A program made the position numbers and the translations under genes. 64,000 nt of DNA. Origin: Haliclystus octoradiatus (taxonomy: Eukaryota; Cnidaria; Staurozoa; Stauromedusae; Haliclystidae). Positions 12,301 to 21,258 of this stretch are shown here, piece by piece. The DNA lies in assembly GCA_916610825.1 (NCBI GenBank), contig OU744454.1:1718501-1782500 (forward strand), given 5' to 3'. The notes under the pieces are model-generated. The model was not told where the DNA came from. It saw nothing but the letters and a program-made list of their open reading frames with translations, and did no database searches. How positions within the stretch are numbered: position 1 is the first letter of the stretch; every line of letters begins with the position of its first letter.

Positions 12301-15300
12301 TCATTACAATCAAAGTATAGCTACCAATCACATGTCTATAGTGGCCACTCCAGTAGCATACAAAAACAATGTTGCTTTGAATCAACCCTGTATAAAAAGA
12401 TCAATTCTCCACAGTGGTTGATTTATAGATGGTTGTTATTTGCAGGTTTCATAGACTGTGTTACAGACCGCGATTCATTCACAAAAGAATAGGGTCTGTG
12501 TGAATTGCTTGGTTTCTCTGTCTGGGCCTCGTATCAGAATAAGATTGATGTCACATAATTATGCAAGATTAAGGTGATTCTCACCAGGATTCTCACATTA
12601 CTTTGTTTACTTTAGTTGACATGATTGCAATAAGTTCTATTTTACGCGTCGTAGCTGTGACAATTAATTGATCGAACAGAGGTGATGAATTTATTCACTA
12701 AGAACAATAGATTTACCATGCATCGATCAAAAACTTCCGCTCTACGTTTTTGTAAAGTGGCTGGACAGAGAACTGCGCAAATCACACAGACCCTATTCTT
12801 TTGTGAATGAATCGCGGTCTGTGACGCAGACTACAGGTTTCACTATATCAGTCTTATCTATTAATTACGGTCAATATTGCATAATACGTTATCGTTGGGA
12901 CCCTTAAGAAAATAACGCATTACACGATTAACGTAACACGCGATTTTGAAAGAACAATAGAAATAAAAACGATAGAGAGTAAACAAAAGAATAGGTTGCG
13001 AAAATTTCACAATAGGGCCGTAGACTTTTCGTCAGCGCATGTTTTTATAAAGAAATATAAATTACACATCGCTATTCATATAACTTATTTCTAAAAAACT
13101 AGCTCAAATTAAATGACAATAGCATCTTTCTGTTTCAATTACGATTTAAAAGAAAAAATGATAAACACCCTGTTTATTTATGTCTCAAGCTTATCTTTGG
13201 AAGTTAATGGGAGAATACTGACCGGGGAACATTGCGCGCTCAACCAACTCATACGTCATCAATTTAAACAAAGCTTTGAGAAAAGCTGCCGTGCGTGTGA
13301 GTGAGCTTCGTTTTATTATTCTGGCCGTATGTTGATTTTATGGAAAGTATTTCAAATGAACAAATTAAAATCACAATTTGGGAGCTATACTATGTACTTA
13401 TTTTATCACGTTCTGGACTTTAATGTATTGTTTACTATGTGATCAACAGTATAAAAAGTATGATGTGCAGGAGCGTTTTTAGTTCGACCAGTTCGATTGA
13501 TATGTTGAACGAAAGTAACACTAAACAAGAACCTTGTTCAACATTTTGATTTTCGTTATAAAGCCAAATCCTTGTGTTTCTTGACATCTTAGGTCATCTT
13601 GCGTATCGACTATCGTTCTTTTTCATATTTTTGTTGATGTAACGATCGGACCATAAAAGCTGCTGCTTGCCACCTAATAACAAGGCAAGTTCAGTAAATA
13701 TAACCAAGGATAAATATATCAAAAGCAAACTAATGTGATAATTCAATAAAACTATGCCAATCTGAGTTAAATGCATGGAATAAATCGTTGTTTAAAAACA
13801 TTGATTCGTTGATGATTGTCACGAGTTCACGGCTTCGACATTTGTTCCTGTCTCGTGTATTTGATTATTTCGTTCAAAACAATAGAATTAAGGCGAGGCC
13901 AACTCTGTTTCAAAACGAGTACTTGAATTTGGTATGAAGAATTCAAGTTCCGCGCGCAACGTTCCCCGGTCAGTATTCTCCCTTTAAGATCACTTCACTA
14001 GTCATGATAAAATTCTTAATTAATAAATTGTAATTCAAAATCAGACATAGCGCGTAAAAGTTAAGATTCTTGCGATGTAAACATTTGAATATTTTATGAA
14101 TAATTCTAGCCAAACAACATTACAACAATCACTCAGACTATTCATAAAATTTGATAGGCTAGTGTTTACATGAAGAGATGTAAACAAAGTCTTATTCATT
14201 TCTGAAAGCAAATTCATTCTTCATTTCATTTCTGGATTCTAACGCGTTCACAGATTTAATTTGTTGACACCTCAGCAAAACAAAAAATCAGATTACAATA
14301 ATAACACACGGAGTGGTAAAAAACCCTCTTTGGATTAACTATCTGGAACGTATTGTGCGATGAAACGCACCACGTGGTAACGTATTATTCAATAATAGTT
14401 AGTTGACTTTGACCGCATTTCAGCCCGGACAAAAATAGTTTAACATATTATGCGATATTGACTGTATTATCGTTTTATAAATTTTAAATTGGTTTATTTC
14501 ATGTAGGATGTCATGGTTGATGAATCTGACGTAAATGAAGCAATGACTGGTCCTGGTTCGCCTGCTAGGAAACGAGTGGGTGATCCATTCCAATCTGGGA
14601 TCTCTTCAAAGAAAAGGAAACGTAGCGAGACACCACCTCCTAGTAGAAGACCACAAGGCCCTCCTAATACACCTCCGCCTATGATGAATATGCAAAATGC
14701 TTTCAAATTCAACACAGAGAAAGTTAATTCCAAAGATGTGAATTTGAAAAATATTATGGAGGATTTAGATGAAGTGATGTCTCCTTCAACATCATCAATA
14801 ACACCATCAAACCAACTTATATCCACTGGAGTTGTTGTCACACCAGCGTCAACTGATCGTACCAATAAGCTTGATAAAAAACCATTGCTGAAAGGTGTCA
14901 ACAAGCAATTAAAACGATTACAAGATTTACATCGTACGAAACAAGCGAAAACTGGTAAAGGCGATAAAAATGAACTTGTCAACGGACAACACAATTTTAA
15001 CTCAATCAAAGAAGATGCTGTACCAATTTCAAATATTTTACGGACTTCTCTTGAAACTGATTCAGATCGATCTGAACCACAACAATCAATACAAACTAAT
15101 GTTATGAAAATAAAACCTGTGCGTCGTATTGAGTGGACTAAACAATCATCTCAAACTGACGAACGGAAATGTCGACTACAATTACAAAATCATATTAATG
15201 TTGAACTTCGTCGGCTTGTTTATAAAGAGATACGGTCTACAAGAAGTAAGTTATGTTGTCTGCTCTATTTCAAATTGTTATTGATTGGTGTAACCAATGT

Positions 15301-17304
15301 TTGACTACAAGGTAGAAGATACGAGAGGAAGATCTCAACAGCATACTTGTCTATTTAAAAACTGATCTATGAATTTTGTCTGCATGCGAGACGTTGTATT
15401 ATCTCTTATAATAGATTTTGAAGAAATTGAATGCTTTCGGTCTTTGATAATCTTCAATAACTGCAACGACTATCAATTCCAGTGCGGATTTCCTTTAAAT
15501 AAGTTCTAAGTAATAAATTGAATAAACTTTTCTGTGTTTAGGTTACCTATCCTAATCGCTCCACCCTATCAGAGTATAATAGATTACAATTAGTCGAAAT
15601 ATGGATCTTGAAAGTAAACGATTTCTCATCAAAACATTTGAAAACCGTTACGGTGCTCTACTCCTATTTCAAGTAACCTGGTCTGTCTGGAAGGTCATGT
15701 GGGTCGCTGCTGCCTCACCCTCCTTTTAACCTGAATGCAAACGAACAATATATCAGTCATTAGAATTTCAGTATTTCAGCGGACTTCATACTCCTTTGAT
15801 GAGTATTGCCTTCTTCCCATCAAAATGTGTCACAATGATCTAGATATTTTAGACTGTTATGAAATTTGAATTATGTTGTCTGATAGGCAATAGGTCGAGT
15901 AACGAGTAACTACCTTTCCTTGGAAATAGGATATATATTCGTTGTAGCGATAGTAGCTGACTGGAAATCAATTCAGGGAGAAATCACAGTTTACAATTCA
16001 TATGATTCTGATTGTTCTGGATGTAGATCGGATCAGAACGATCTATTTACAGAGTTGGGGCACTATTTTGTGTCGGGACACCATTGGATAAATGCCAGTC
16101 ATGCTATTTTATAGACGCCATTTTCGTTACATCAAACCCAGGCTCACAACTATTTACAAAGAGAACGCAATTGATATCATGAATTCGAAAAACTTTTAAT
16201 TCAGAAGCAAAACTTCGATTTAAATGGAAATAGCGATTTTCGAGCCTCGGGAGGTTGTGTATCCCAACTCTAATCGGCAACATTAAGAAATGGCTCTCAT
16301 ATGGATGAAATCCTACACAGTTATAAGTAAATTTGTACCAAGCCTCAAAAATGGGAAGTTATTTAATAAATTGAGAAACAAAGATTTGAGGAATTTTGTA
16401 TATTTATAATATTTGTATGAAAGTGTCAAGACGGCAATGTTTTAACTCTTTTTTAGACTAGGGCCCTGTTTACAAGGAGGGCGAGTTACTCGGGTTGGCG
16501 AGTTACCCGGGTCTATTGTTTATGCGCGTTCTGTTTACAAGCAAAGTGAGAAAGTTGTCTCGCCCACCCGAGTAACTCGCCTACCCGAGTTACTCGCCTT
16601 GGCAGACCGGGTAACTCGCCTACCCGAGACAACTTTCTGTCACTTTTTGACTTGTAAACGGATATAGGCGAGTAACTCGGGTAGGCGGGTTAAAATTAAA
16701 AATGGTAGCTTTAATTTTCTATTGTTTCGAACGTTTCCGCTGTAGACATCTTTTGTTCTCTAATCGTTCCATTTCAGCGCGCATGCTTAGATTGGCTTCA
16801 AATTATTTAACTCGGGTAGGCGGGTTACTCAGGTGACCCTTGTAAACACACAACACATTTTAACTCGGTAAGGCGAGTAACTCGCCTACCCGGGTAACTC
16901 GCCCTCCTTGTAAACAGAGCCTAGGAAGCATGTTTCAACATAAATGCTGTACTATATTGTAGTTCAATAAAATGTTGATGATGTCGTTTAGACTTTATAC
17001 AGCTCAGAATATTAAAAAACTTTTGATAGTAAAATCCTATAGAATTTAAGAAATACTGGCAAGGGATTGGATTGGTTTATTTTCTTATAACAATATGCGT
17101 AGATTAAATTTGTCTAACTAATTTTTGTTCAATTTTTCTTTAGACATGTCAACTCTTCAAGATCTTATATATCGTGTAGACGGACCTCTCGAAACAAGAC
17201 TTCTCTTTGCAAAAGATACAATTGTAGAGGCAGAAAAGTTCAAATTATTAAATATTGTAAATCGATTAAAAACGCTTTATACTGAGATGCAAAACCAAAT
17301 GTAA
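326..17304 (+). CDS. INTS6: Integrator complex subunit 6 (3' 17 exons)
   Basis: INTS6 is a subunit of the nuclear Integrator complex, which acts on RNA polymerase II transcripts (snRNA 3' processing, promoter-proximal termination). Exons: 326-475, 1242-1331, 1420-1603, 1699-1833, 3150-3330, 3856-4081, 4235-4387, 6033-6165, 6475-6569, 7433-7546, 8169-8251, 9451-9564, 10340-10391, 10956-11082, 12126-12262, 14507-15245, 17144-17304. All junctions are GT-AG with matching phases, and the joined length is 958 codons including TAA. The first exons are the C-terminal part of the von Willebrand A domain (IVITITDGG). Exons 3856-4387 carry the family signatures GHWPIPESFW, EPMVIDNLPFDKYELEPSPL and FILERK. 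Exon 6033 has LPYNYPVLLPL; exon 12126 has IAQMGNYQEHL and HAFGNPF. The long exon at 14507 is low-complexity and basic/proline-rich. The last exon is the conserved INTS6/SAGE/DDX26B C-terminal helix (LETRLLFAKDTIVEAEKFK). The start and N-terminal MIDAS lie outside the window. INTS6L is the only realistic alternative; a single invertebrate ortholog is more likely. Confidence 0.96.
906..1002. repeat. hairpin in INTS6 intron
   Basis: Inverted arms with the core ACATTCTAGATTTCCGCTAC / GTAGCGGAAATCTAGAATGT extend outward through AAAAAT to ACTCA/GACTCT and inward to a short loop near 950. It would form a stem of about 40 bp in the pre-mRNA. Confidence 0.8.
2282..2332. mobile_element. fragment of the 382-bp element interior
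   Basis: About 50 bp (GTCAACTAAAGTAAACAAA... GAGAATCCTGGTGAGAA) match, inverted, the interior of the element at 12452-12833 (about 12572-12622). No ends are present. Confidence 0.6.
2492..2681 (+). mobile_element. hAT-like MITE, family M1, copy 1
   Basis: 190 bp with terminal inverted repeats CAGGGTCCGACAAAAG / CTTTTGTCGGACCCTG, flanked by a perfect 8-bp target duplication TTTCCTTA (2484-2491, 2682-2689). The CAGGG ends and 8-bp duplication indicate the hAT superfamily. It is too short for a transposase, so it is non-autonomous. It lies in an INTS6 intron. The interior retains an open frame (EMPLGFQKADPFVGPC) shared with copies at 49840 and 51198. Confidence 0.9.
5547..5609 (-). mobile_element. 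63-bp SINE S1 tail with target duplication
   Basis: Only the last ~60 bp of S1 (GTGTCGCCCTACCGAAGGCA, ACTCCTCTATTTC), yet flanked by an exact 12-bp duplication TCAACATGTAAA (5535-5546, 5610-5621). It is a true, extremely 5'-truncated insertion rather than a later deletion. Confidence 0.85.
6639..7007 (+). mobile_element. full-length tRNA-derived SINE, family S1
   Basis: 369 bp with an exact 11-bp target duplication TACACAAGGCC (6628-6638, 7008-7018). The head is tRNA-like with box A (TTAGCTCAGATGG) and box B (GGTTCAAATCC), so it should carry an internal Pol III promoter. The body is unrelated to tRNA. The tail half contains GTGGTACGGATGCCTTCGG and GGGCAACACCGTCTACATT, then ATT repeats. It lies in an INTS6 intron. 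The tRNA head is not a functional tRNA gene, because the body runs on without a terminator. Confidence 0.92.
8521..9284 (+). mobile_element. Penelope-like retroelement remnant (GIY-YIG)
   Basis: Imperfect inverted repeats of about 130 bp (8521-8650 and 9157-9284) bracket a decayed coding segment. In one frame 8693-8802 reads INTRPVFRSRNFVKDLR. From 8803 the next frame reads VYKFQCGLCNADYVGFTCRH and IHKRIPEH, a GIY-YIG endonuclease core. After an in-frame stop come RLIHEMLFICRLKPKLN and KSKVF. This is the C-terminal end of a Penelope-like element. PLE copies often carry terminal repeats in inverted arrangement. One frameshift and one stop make it dead. It lies in an INTS6 intron. Confidence 0.82.
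9895..9982. repeat. short A-rich tandem repeat
   Basis: Imperfect repeats of GATTTCAAAACATAAAAAAT and GAAATCCAAAAATAAAAAAT. It lies in an INTS6 intron. Confidence 0.7.
10048..10232 (-). mobile_element. degenerate M1 MITE copies (this and other sites)
   Basis: Sequence here matches the M1 interior (CCAATTTTCTT, AGAATCCCCACTTTTGTC) without intact ends. Similar decayed pieces are at about 820-875, 8325-8395, 25490-25640, 29433-29580, 41145-41275 and 60050-60345. They show that the family has been active over a long period. Confidence 0.55.
10423..10604. mobile_element. piggyBac-like MITE, left end lost
   Basis: Closely matches the interior and right end of the 199-bp element at 30721 (GCGACCGCTGCGAGCACAAG ... 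TGCCGGTCATTATTGCTCCT) and is followed by TTAA (10605-10608). The left inverted end is missing. It lies in an INTS6 intron. Confidence 0.85.
10739..10912. mobile_element. diverged T1 copy, reverse
   Basis: AAGTGGTCACTCTCG, GAATCAACCCTGCATATAAC and GCTGTTATATACAGGTTTCA in order. It gives the uninterrupted form of the site into which the 382-bp element inserted at 12452. Confidence 0.55.
11270..11440. repeat. dispersed repeat, copy 1 (pair with 43950)
   Basis: AACACAATCGATCTTA, AATTCGAACTTGA, TTGATCAGGAGTTT and TATAATACAAAGCAATTGG occur in the same order at 43950-44120. Ends are unclear and no coding is seen. Confidence 0.7.
11592..11764 (-). mobile_element. hAT-like MITE, family M1, copy 2
   Basis: 173 bp, reverse orientation, ends CAGTGTCCGACAAAAG and TTTTGTCGGACCCTG, with a perfect 8-bp duplication TGTACTTC (11584-11591, 11765-11772). 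It lies in an INTS6 intron. Its right target duplicate overlaps the first unit of the 49-bp minisatellite. Confidence 0.9.
11769..12111. repeat. 49-bp minisatellite, 7 copies
   Basis: Seven nearly identical 49-bp units (CTTCAATGCTTCTCAATCAC ...) at 11769, 11818, 11867, 11916, 11965, 12014 and 12063. The array stops 14 bp before the INTS6 exon at 12126, so the branch point and polypyrimidine context lie in or beside repeat DNA. Confidence 0.95.
12300..12451. mobile_element. T1 copy, reverse, interrupted
   Basis: CTATAGTGGCCACTCC, GAATCAACCCTGTATAAAAA and a terminal TGCAGGTTTCA that resumes after the 382-bp insertion (12843). Confidence 0.6.
12452..12833. mobile_element. 382-bp inverted-repeat element, 9-bp duplication
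   Basis: Terminal inverted repeats of about 60 bp start TAGACTGTGTTACAGACCGC on the left; the right end reads ...GTGACGCAGACTA. Both flanks carry the exact 9-mer CAGGTTTCA (12443-12451, 12834-12842). Nine-bp duplications and long ends suggest Mutator-like; hAT is the alternative. It is inserted into the end of a dispersed TIR repeat (12300-12451), whose uninterrupted form is seen at about 10895-10910. Its interior (TTCTCACCAGGATTCTCAC) also occurs at 2282-2330 inverted, and its end occurs alone at 56702-56740. Confidence 0.85.
13208..13983. mobile_element. piggyBac-like MITE, 776 bp, TTAA target
   Basis: Inverted ends GGGAGAATACTGACCGGGG and CCCCGGTCAGTATTCTCCC, each outside base flanked by TTAA (13204-13207, 13984-13987). 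The TTAA target is diagnostic of piggyBac. Subterminal sequence GCGCGC is also inverted. No transposase frame is visible. It lies in the 2.2-kb INTS6 intron. Confidence 0.85.
16461..16920. mobile_element. GC-rich palindromic element, Harbinger-like ends
   Basis: 460 bp with inverted ends GGGCCCTGTTTACAAGGAGG / CCTCCTTGTAAACAGAGC and a 3-bp duplication CTA on both sides (16458-16460, 16921-16923). GGGCC...GTTTA ends and a 3-bp duplication are typical of PIF/Harbinger MITEs. The interior repeats GGCGAGTTACTCGGGTAGG-type motifs in both orientations, giving a strong multi-arm fold and a GC island in AT-rich DNA. It lies in the last INTS6 intron. Confidence 0.8.
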
Positions 17305-17690
17305 ATACGATGGTTTGTAAAAACAGATTTACTATTCACGATATGAAGTAAACTTATCAAAGCTGGCTTTGGTAGATGTACATTTTTTGCCAGTGTTGTA
17401 AAGAAAGATAAGAATTATATTTGAAATATTAATTTATTGTTTGCAATGACTATTTTATATCTCTACAAGCAATTGTATATTTGTAGAATTATGCTCTAAA
17501 TTCAAATATCTGGATTATTGAACCTTGGTGCATCAATTTCTGTGTATTTTGTTTACTTGGAAATCTTTTGCCGTGATAAAATTAGTTTTGTGCAACATAA
17601 TTCTGTACTGAAACTATCAGAAACCATAATATTATTAGGTCCACACTTCAAACAAAATATTTTTCTTAACTTGAATAATTATCGCTTTGA

Positions 17691-17696
17691 AATAAA
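17691..17696 (+). terminator. candidate poly(A) signal of INTS6
   Basis: An AATAAA hexamer lies about 390 bp after the INTS6 stop codon, in an AT-rich stretch with no intervening coding evidence. It is the first canonical hexamer I noticed. No transcript evidence is available. Confidence 0.4.
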
Positions 17697-18937
17697 CAGT
17701 TCATTGTAGACGACATTTACAATTACATGGGAACGAGATAAGGTGGAAAGCGCGAATCAGAAATTTGTCAATTTTTGTGTGTCACAGCAGTCAGTGTTGA
17801 GTTTATTGACTGTCGACTGAAATGTTTACTATTCTTCGTGGAGTTCGGCACATATGCTTCTTTGGTTATTAAATGTTTCAATCCAAAGGTATGCTTGTAG
17901 AAATGAACACATTTTTAGCATTGTTTTGGATTAAAGCTCTTCTTTGCAGATATGATAAATAGGCCTACCAGCTTAGTAGAATTTGCAGATTTTGTAGTAA
18001 ATCATATTATCATAATATGTGACGTGAATTAGAATCTCCAGTATGCTTCACCGCTGATGAGCTGTTGTCATCCCATAACCTTAGCAGCTCAGGTGCTGGC
18101 AATCTAATAAAATCTGGGCTCAAAATAAAGGTTGACTACCTAGGAGGAGTATGCATTAGGTAGTCTTTAGATAACTTTTAAATTAAACTAGATATACCCA
18201 GATAGGGTAGACTTCGTAACCACCGATGTCAATCAAGGTGCGGGTTTTCAAAAGGGGATCATGTCGAGCAAGCTAAACTATACGTGTTAACCATTAATCC
18301 TTGCAATGAAGAAAATCACACATTGCTAGCTTATTTATGATGGGCAGAGTATAGATAATGATAGATGTTGATCCCAGACCAGAGATTGCTGCAGAGTTTC
18401 AATTATAACAACATTAATCCAGCCGCAGAACAGGAGAAAAGAAAAAACAATGCTTCCAGCTGCACTAAAATATTGTAAGACTTTGGGTCAGTTTGAGAGA
18501 CAGAAATCAAAGCGCTTCTTCTAGCTGTAAACTTTATTCGTACGCTCCGTATGGCAGACTGAAAGCGACTCACTCAAAACATATAACTCTTACATTTAAA
18601 CTACATTCCTTTACGTCATTAACACTAACTTACAATACAATATAAAAACAGTGCCACATCCTCTGACATTCACATAATAACGATAACCTTCACGTACAAT
18701 GTCGCATCACGTTAACAATCTTCATTCATAAAACAGATATGTTATGTTATTCGCACGAAATACAAACTCTGCAGTCTGATGTTGATCCAGTCTGCATTTG
18801 GGAAATTCCCTCCATCTGATACTTTCCGCTAATATTTAATAATGTCCCGTCAAACTATTTGATAGCACAAAGAAAACTACACAAGAGATCACGTACACAC
18901 AATACATATTTTGTAATTAATCCATCTACACCATTTC
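17697..18937. other. intergenic, nothing recognised
   Basis: This lies between INTS6 and the PPP1R35-like gene. I saw no long reading frame, RNA gene or repeat related to others in the window. It probably holds the 3' end of INTS6 transcription and the promoter of the next gene. Confidence 0.5.
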
Positions 18938-19114
18938 CAGGGTCTGACAAAAAGTTCAGCCTACTGGAATCCTAGAGGCATTTCAAAATTTTCTTCTCAG
19001 CCTTTTGTTGATGTTTGACCAATAAATCATTAGGTAGCTATGCTACATATCAATTTTCTTTTGAATTTGCTCAAGACTTCTTGAATCTATAGTTTCCACT
19101 TTTGCTGGACCCTG
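18938..19114 (-). mobile_element. hAT-like MITE, family M1, copy 3
   Basis: 177 bp, ends CAGGGTCTGACAAAA and TTTTGCTGGACCCTG, flanks ACCATTTC / ACCATCTA (6 of 8 identical). It sits just upstream of the PPP1R35-like gene, ending about 60 bp before its ATG and so within its probable promoter or 5' leader. Confidence 0.85.
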
Positions 19115-19174
19115 ACCATCTACACACAAAATATTCTAAATTTTGTTTGTTTTTGCAGATAATTCCATAGTGTT

Positions 19175-20134
19175 ATGGATAGCATAAGCAAAGATGAAAG
19201 CGTACCATCCAGTTATGGACCCCCTACCCCTATTGACGCTCCGTCTTGTCCAAATGATGACACTGACTTTACTGTCACACCACAAAAAATGAAGTCTAAA
19301 CGAAATATGCATAATCAACGAAGAAGAAATAGATTGTCTGATCAAAAAGATTGTGAAAAATATGTTGAAGATAATGTTATTCCAAGCATGTAAGTGTTTT
19401 TTGGACTATTTTCAATTATTGAATTTATTTTTATTTAACTTGAAATAGGTGACAAATGTGTAGACATTGCAAACTGTGAATCAAATCAGCTTGTTCTGAG
19501 TTTTTAAAAAGTGAATGATCAAAAATAGGAAACTTTCTACATTAATGCTTACAAATTTTCTTGGTTTCGCCTCATGCGAAACTGCCCATTTGGCTGGATA
19601 TCACTGTTTATGAAGTAATTATTGAGTTTTTCACATTGTGGGATCATTCATTTTCTTAGCGAATATTGTCATACCTCCTTTAGACTATCCCATCCGCAAG
19701 TCAACTCCTGTTCCTCGTTGGCTAAACAATTAGAACTACTTTCTGTTGGTAAATTTAAAGATGACACTGCATTAAAGAAACAAATTAATAATACAGAAAT
19801 CAATGAAAGAGCATCTGTTGCATTGAACTTCAAATTACATGATTCTAAATACACAAAACTTGTCCCGATTAATGTAAACAAAGAAAACGCATTAGAATCT
19901 CATGCCGTCACGAGAAAAATACAAAGAAAAAATAACACAAAAGATAATAAACAAGACATTATGGATTTATGGGACGATAGTCTTATTACGGAAACATTTG
20001 ATATTGAACATGCTTTAGCGTGTTTTAAATTAGAGGAAGGAAATGACGTAAATGATGAAAGTTTTATGACAGAATCTAATGAGCAGTCTCAGTGTTATCT
20101 TTATGATTTGTATAGTTACAAGAATTGTAAGTAG
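19175..20134 (+). CDS. PPP1R35-like protein, two exons
   Basis: Exons 19175-19389 and 19684-20134 join in phase to give 221 residues. The N-terminal half is polar and basic (HNQRRRNRL) and looks disordered. The C-terminal half contains ERASVALNFKLHDSKYTKLV and NVNKENAL, then an acidic WDDSLITETFDIEHAL block and DESFM. Their order and spacing resemble the C-terminal domain of protein phosphatase 1 regulatory subunit 35 (human: AEGLNF...LYRGLVSLQV...VLNAALREK...LTLDGLPPLRL). In vertebrates PPP1R35 is a PP1 regulator and centriole-elongation factor. A TTTTTGCAG acceptor sits just upstream of the ATG (about 19158), so a 5' UTR exon or a trans-splice site is possible. The codons before the stop include a strong donor (ATT|GTAAGT at about 20126), so a further 3' exon is an alternative. 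The family call rests on remembered similarity, not a search. Confidence 0.5.
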
Positions 20135-20255
20135 TCATTTTGATCCTAAAATATGCTTCGTCAAAATATATATTAATTTATTATGAAAAGAAATCATCCG
20201 TACTGTGTTTGTTTTTGTTATTAATGAAATAATTAACAAATATTTTTACTGTGAA

Positions 20256-20433
20256 ACCTGTATATAACAGCCAGCCTATGAGACATGAATAACTTGACTA
20301 ATATATGCAGGTGAGATGGCCTCTATATACAGGGTTGATACAATAGAATATTGTTTATTGTATGTACTCAAGTGACCACTATAGATATGTCGCCGCTGAA
20401 TAGAGGTGACCGTTATAACAGGTTTGACTGTAT
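20256..20433. mobile_element. dispersed TIR repeat T1
   Basis: Ends ACTGTGAAACCTGTATATAA and ACCGTTATAACAGGTTTGAC, interior CTATATACAGGGTTGATACA and GACCACTATAGATATG. It lies just after the PPP1R35-like gene. Confidence 0.65.
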
Positions 20434-20480
20434 TATGAAAAAATGATTCACATTTTTTTCTTTCTTGGTATAAACATATT

Positions 20481-20941
20481 TCAGAATTTTATTTGATTTT
20501 GCGGAACTGGATTCAAACAGACTGGATCCACATGTCTAGTAATTTCATATTCATTAGTAATGATTCTCATCATCCGTACGACTACTTGCTCATAATACCC
20601 TCCGTTCTTGTTCACCCACGCTGGTGGTATCTGTGACACCATATCATGAAAAGCATTCATATCAAACGTTCTGCGTACCTTCCAACACTCATAATAACGG
20701 CGACCAATGCCTACAACGTTTCTTCTTTGTCTAGTAAAGGACGATTCAGCCTTTCTCTCACAATATCATCGTATTCCATTAAATCTGATGGAAAGTTTGA
20801 ACCGCGCCGCGGGTCAAATGAATCTTGACCAACCATGAAGGAATTGATTCTTGTTGGTGCTAAATGAGTGCTTCCTTGTAGGATATCAGTGTGGACGAAG
20901 TAATCTTCTGGGATGATGGTTTCCCAGCCATTATTAGCCAT
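20481..20941 (-). pseudogene. unassigned ORF broken by one frameshift
   Basis: From the ATG at 20941 the minus strand reads 76 codons (MANNGWETIIPEDYFVHTDI at the start) to a stop at 20711. In another frame an open reading continues from about 20790 to a stop at 20481-20483, with motifs GIGRRYYECWKVRRTFDMN, IPPAWVNKNGGYYEQ and NEYEITRHVDP. The composition is protein-like in both parts, and they would make one protein of about 150 residues with a single shift near 20730-20790. No intron with plausible borders rescues the frame. It may be a decayed gene, an intronless retrocopy, or a real gene with a sequence error. I do not recognise the family. Confidence 0.45.
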
Positions 20942-21171
20942 CGCTGAAAACTACAAAAAGCTCCCTAAATCTCAATATGCTCTGCAAAGTGCGAAACAGT
21001 GCACTTATACTGTCTACTGATGATCAGACTCGCACATGACGGTTGGGATCTGTTACAACTGATCTGACCACATGTTCATATCTGGCCGATTTGTAGGCCT
21101 ATGCTGTGTGCTCTTTCGTTACGTGCCAAATGAACTGTTCATGGTTTGCTGTAAATCTCATTCAATTATAT

Positions 21172-21246
21172 GTGGATAATGTGATAATTAGAAGTGGTAC
21201 GGGTGCCTTCGGTAGGCCAACACCGTCCATATTACTTTACTTACTT
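21172..21246 (+). mobile_element. short SINE S1 tail with target duplication
   Basis: Contains GTGGTACGGGTGCCTTCGGT and CCAACACCGTCC in plus orientation. The exact 12-mer ATTCAATTATAT flanks it (21160-21171, 21247-21258). The first ~20 bp are not recognisable as S1. Confidence 0.75.
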
Positions 21247-21258
21247 ATTCAATTATAT

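Noticed and set aside
14494-15009. 171-codon minus ORF opposite INTS6
   Set aside because: Antisense shadow of the long INTS6 exon 14507-15245, which is phased with flanking exons.
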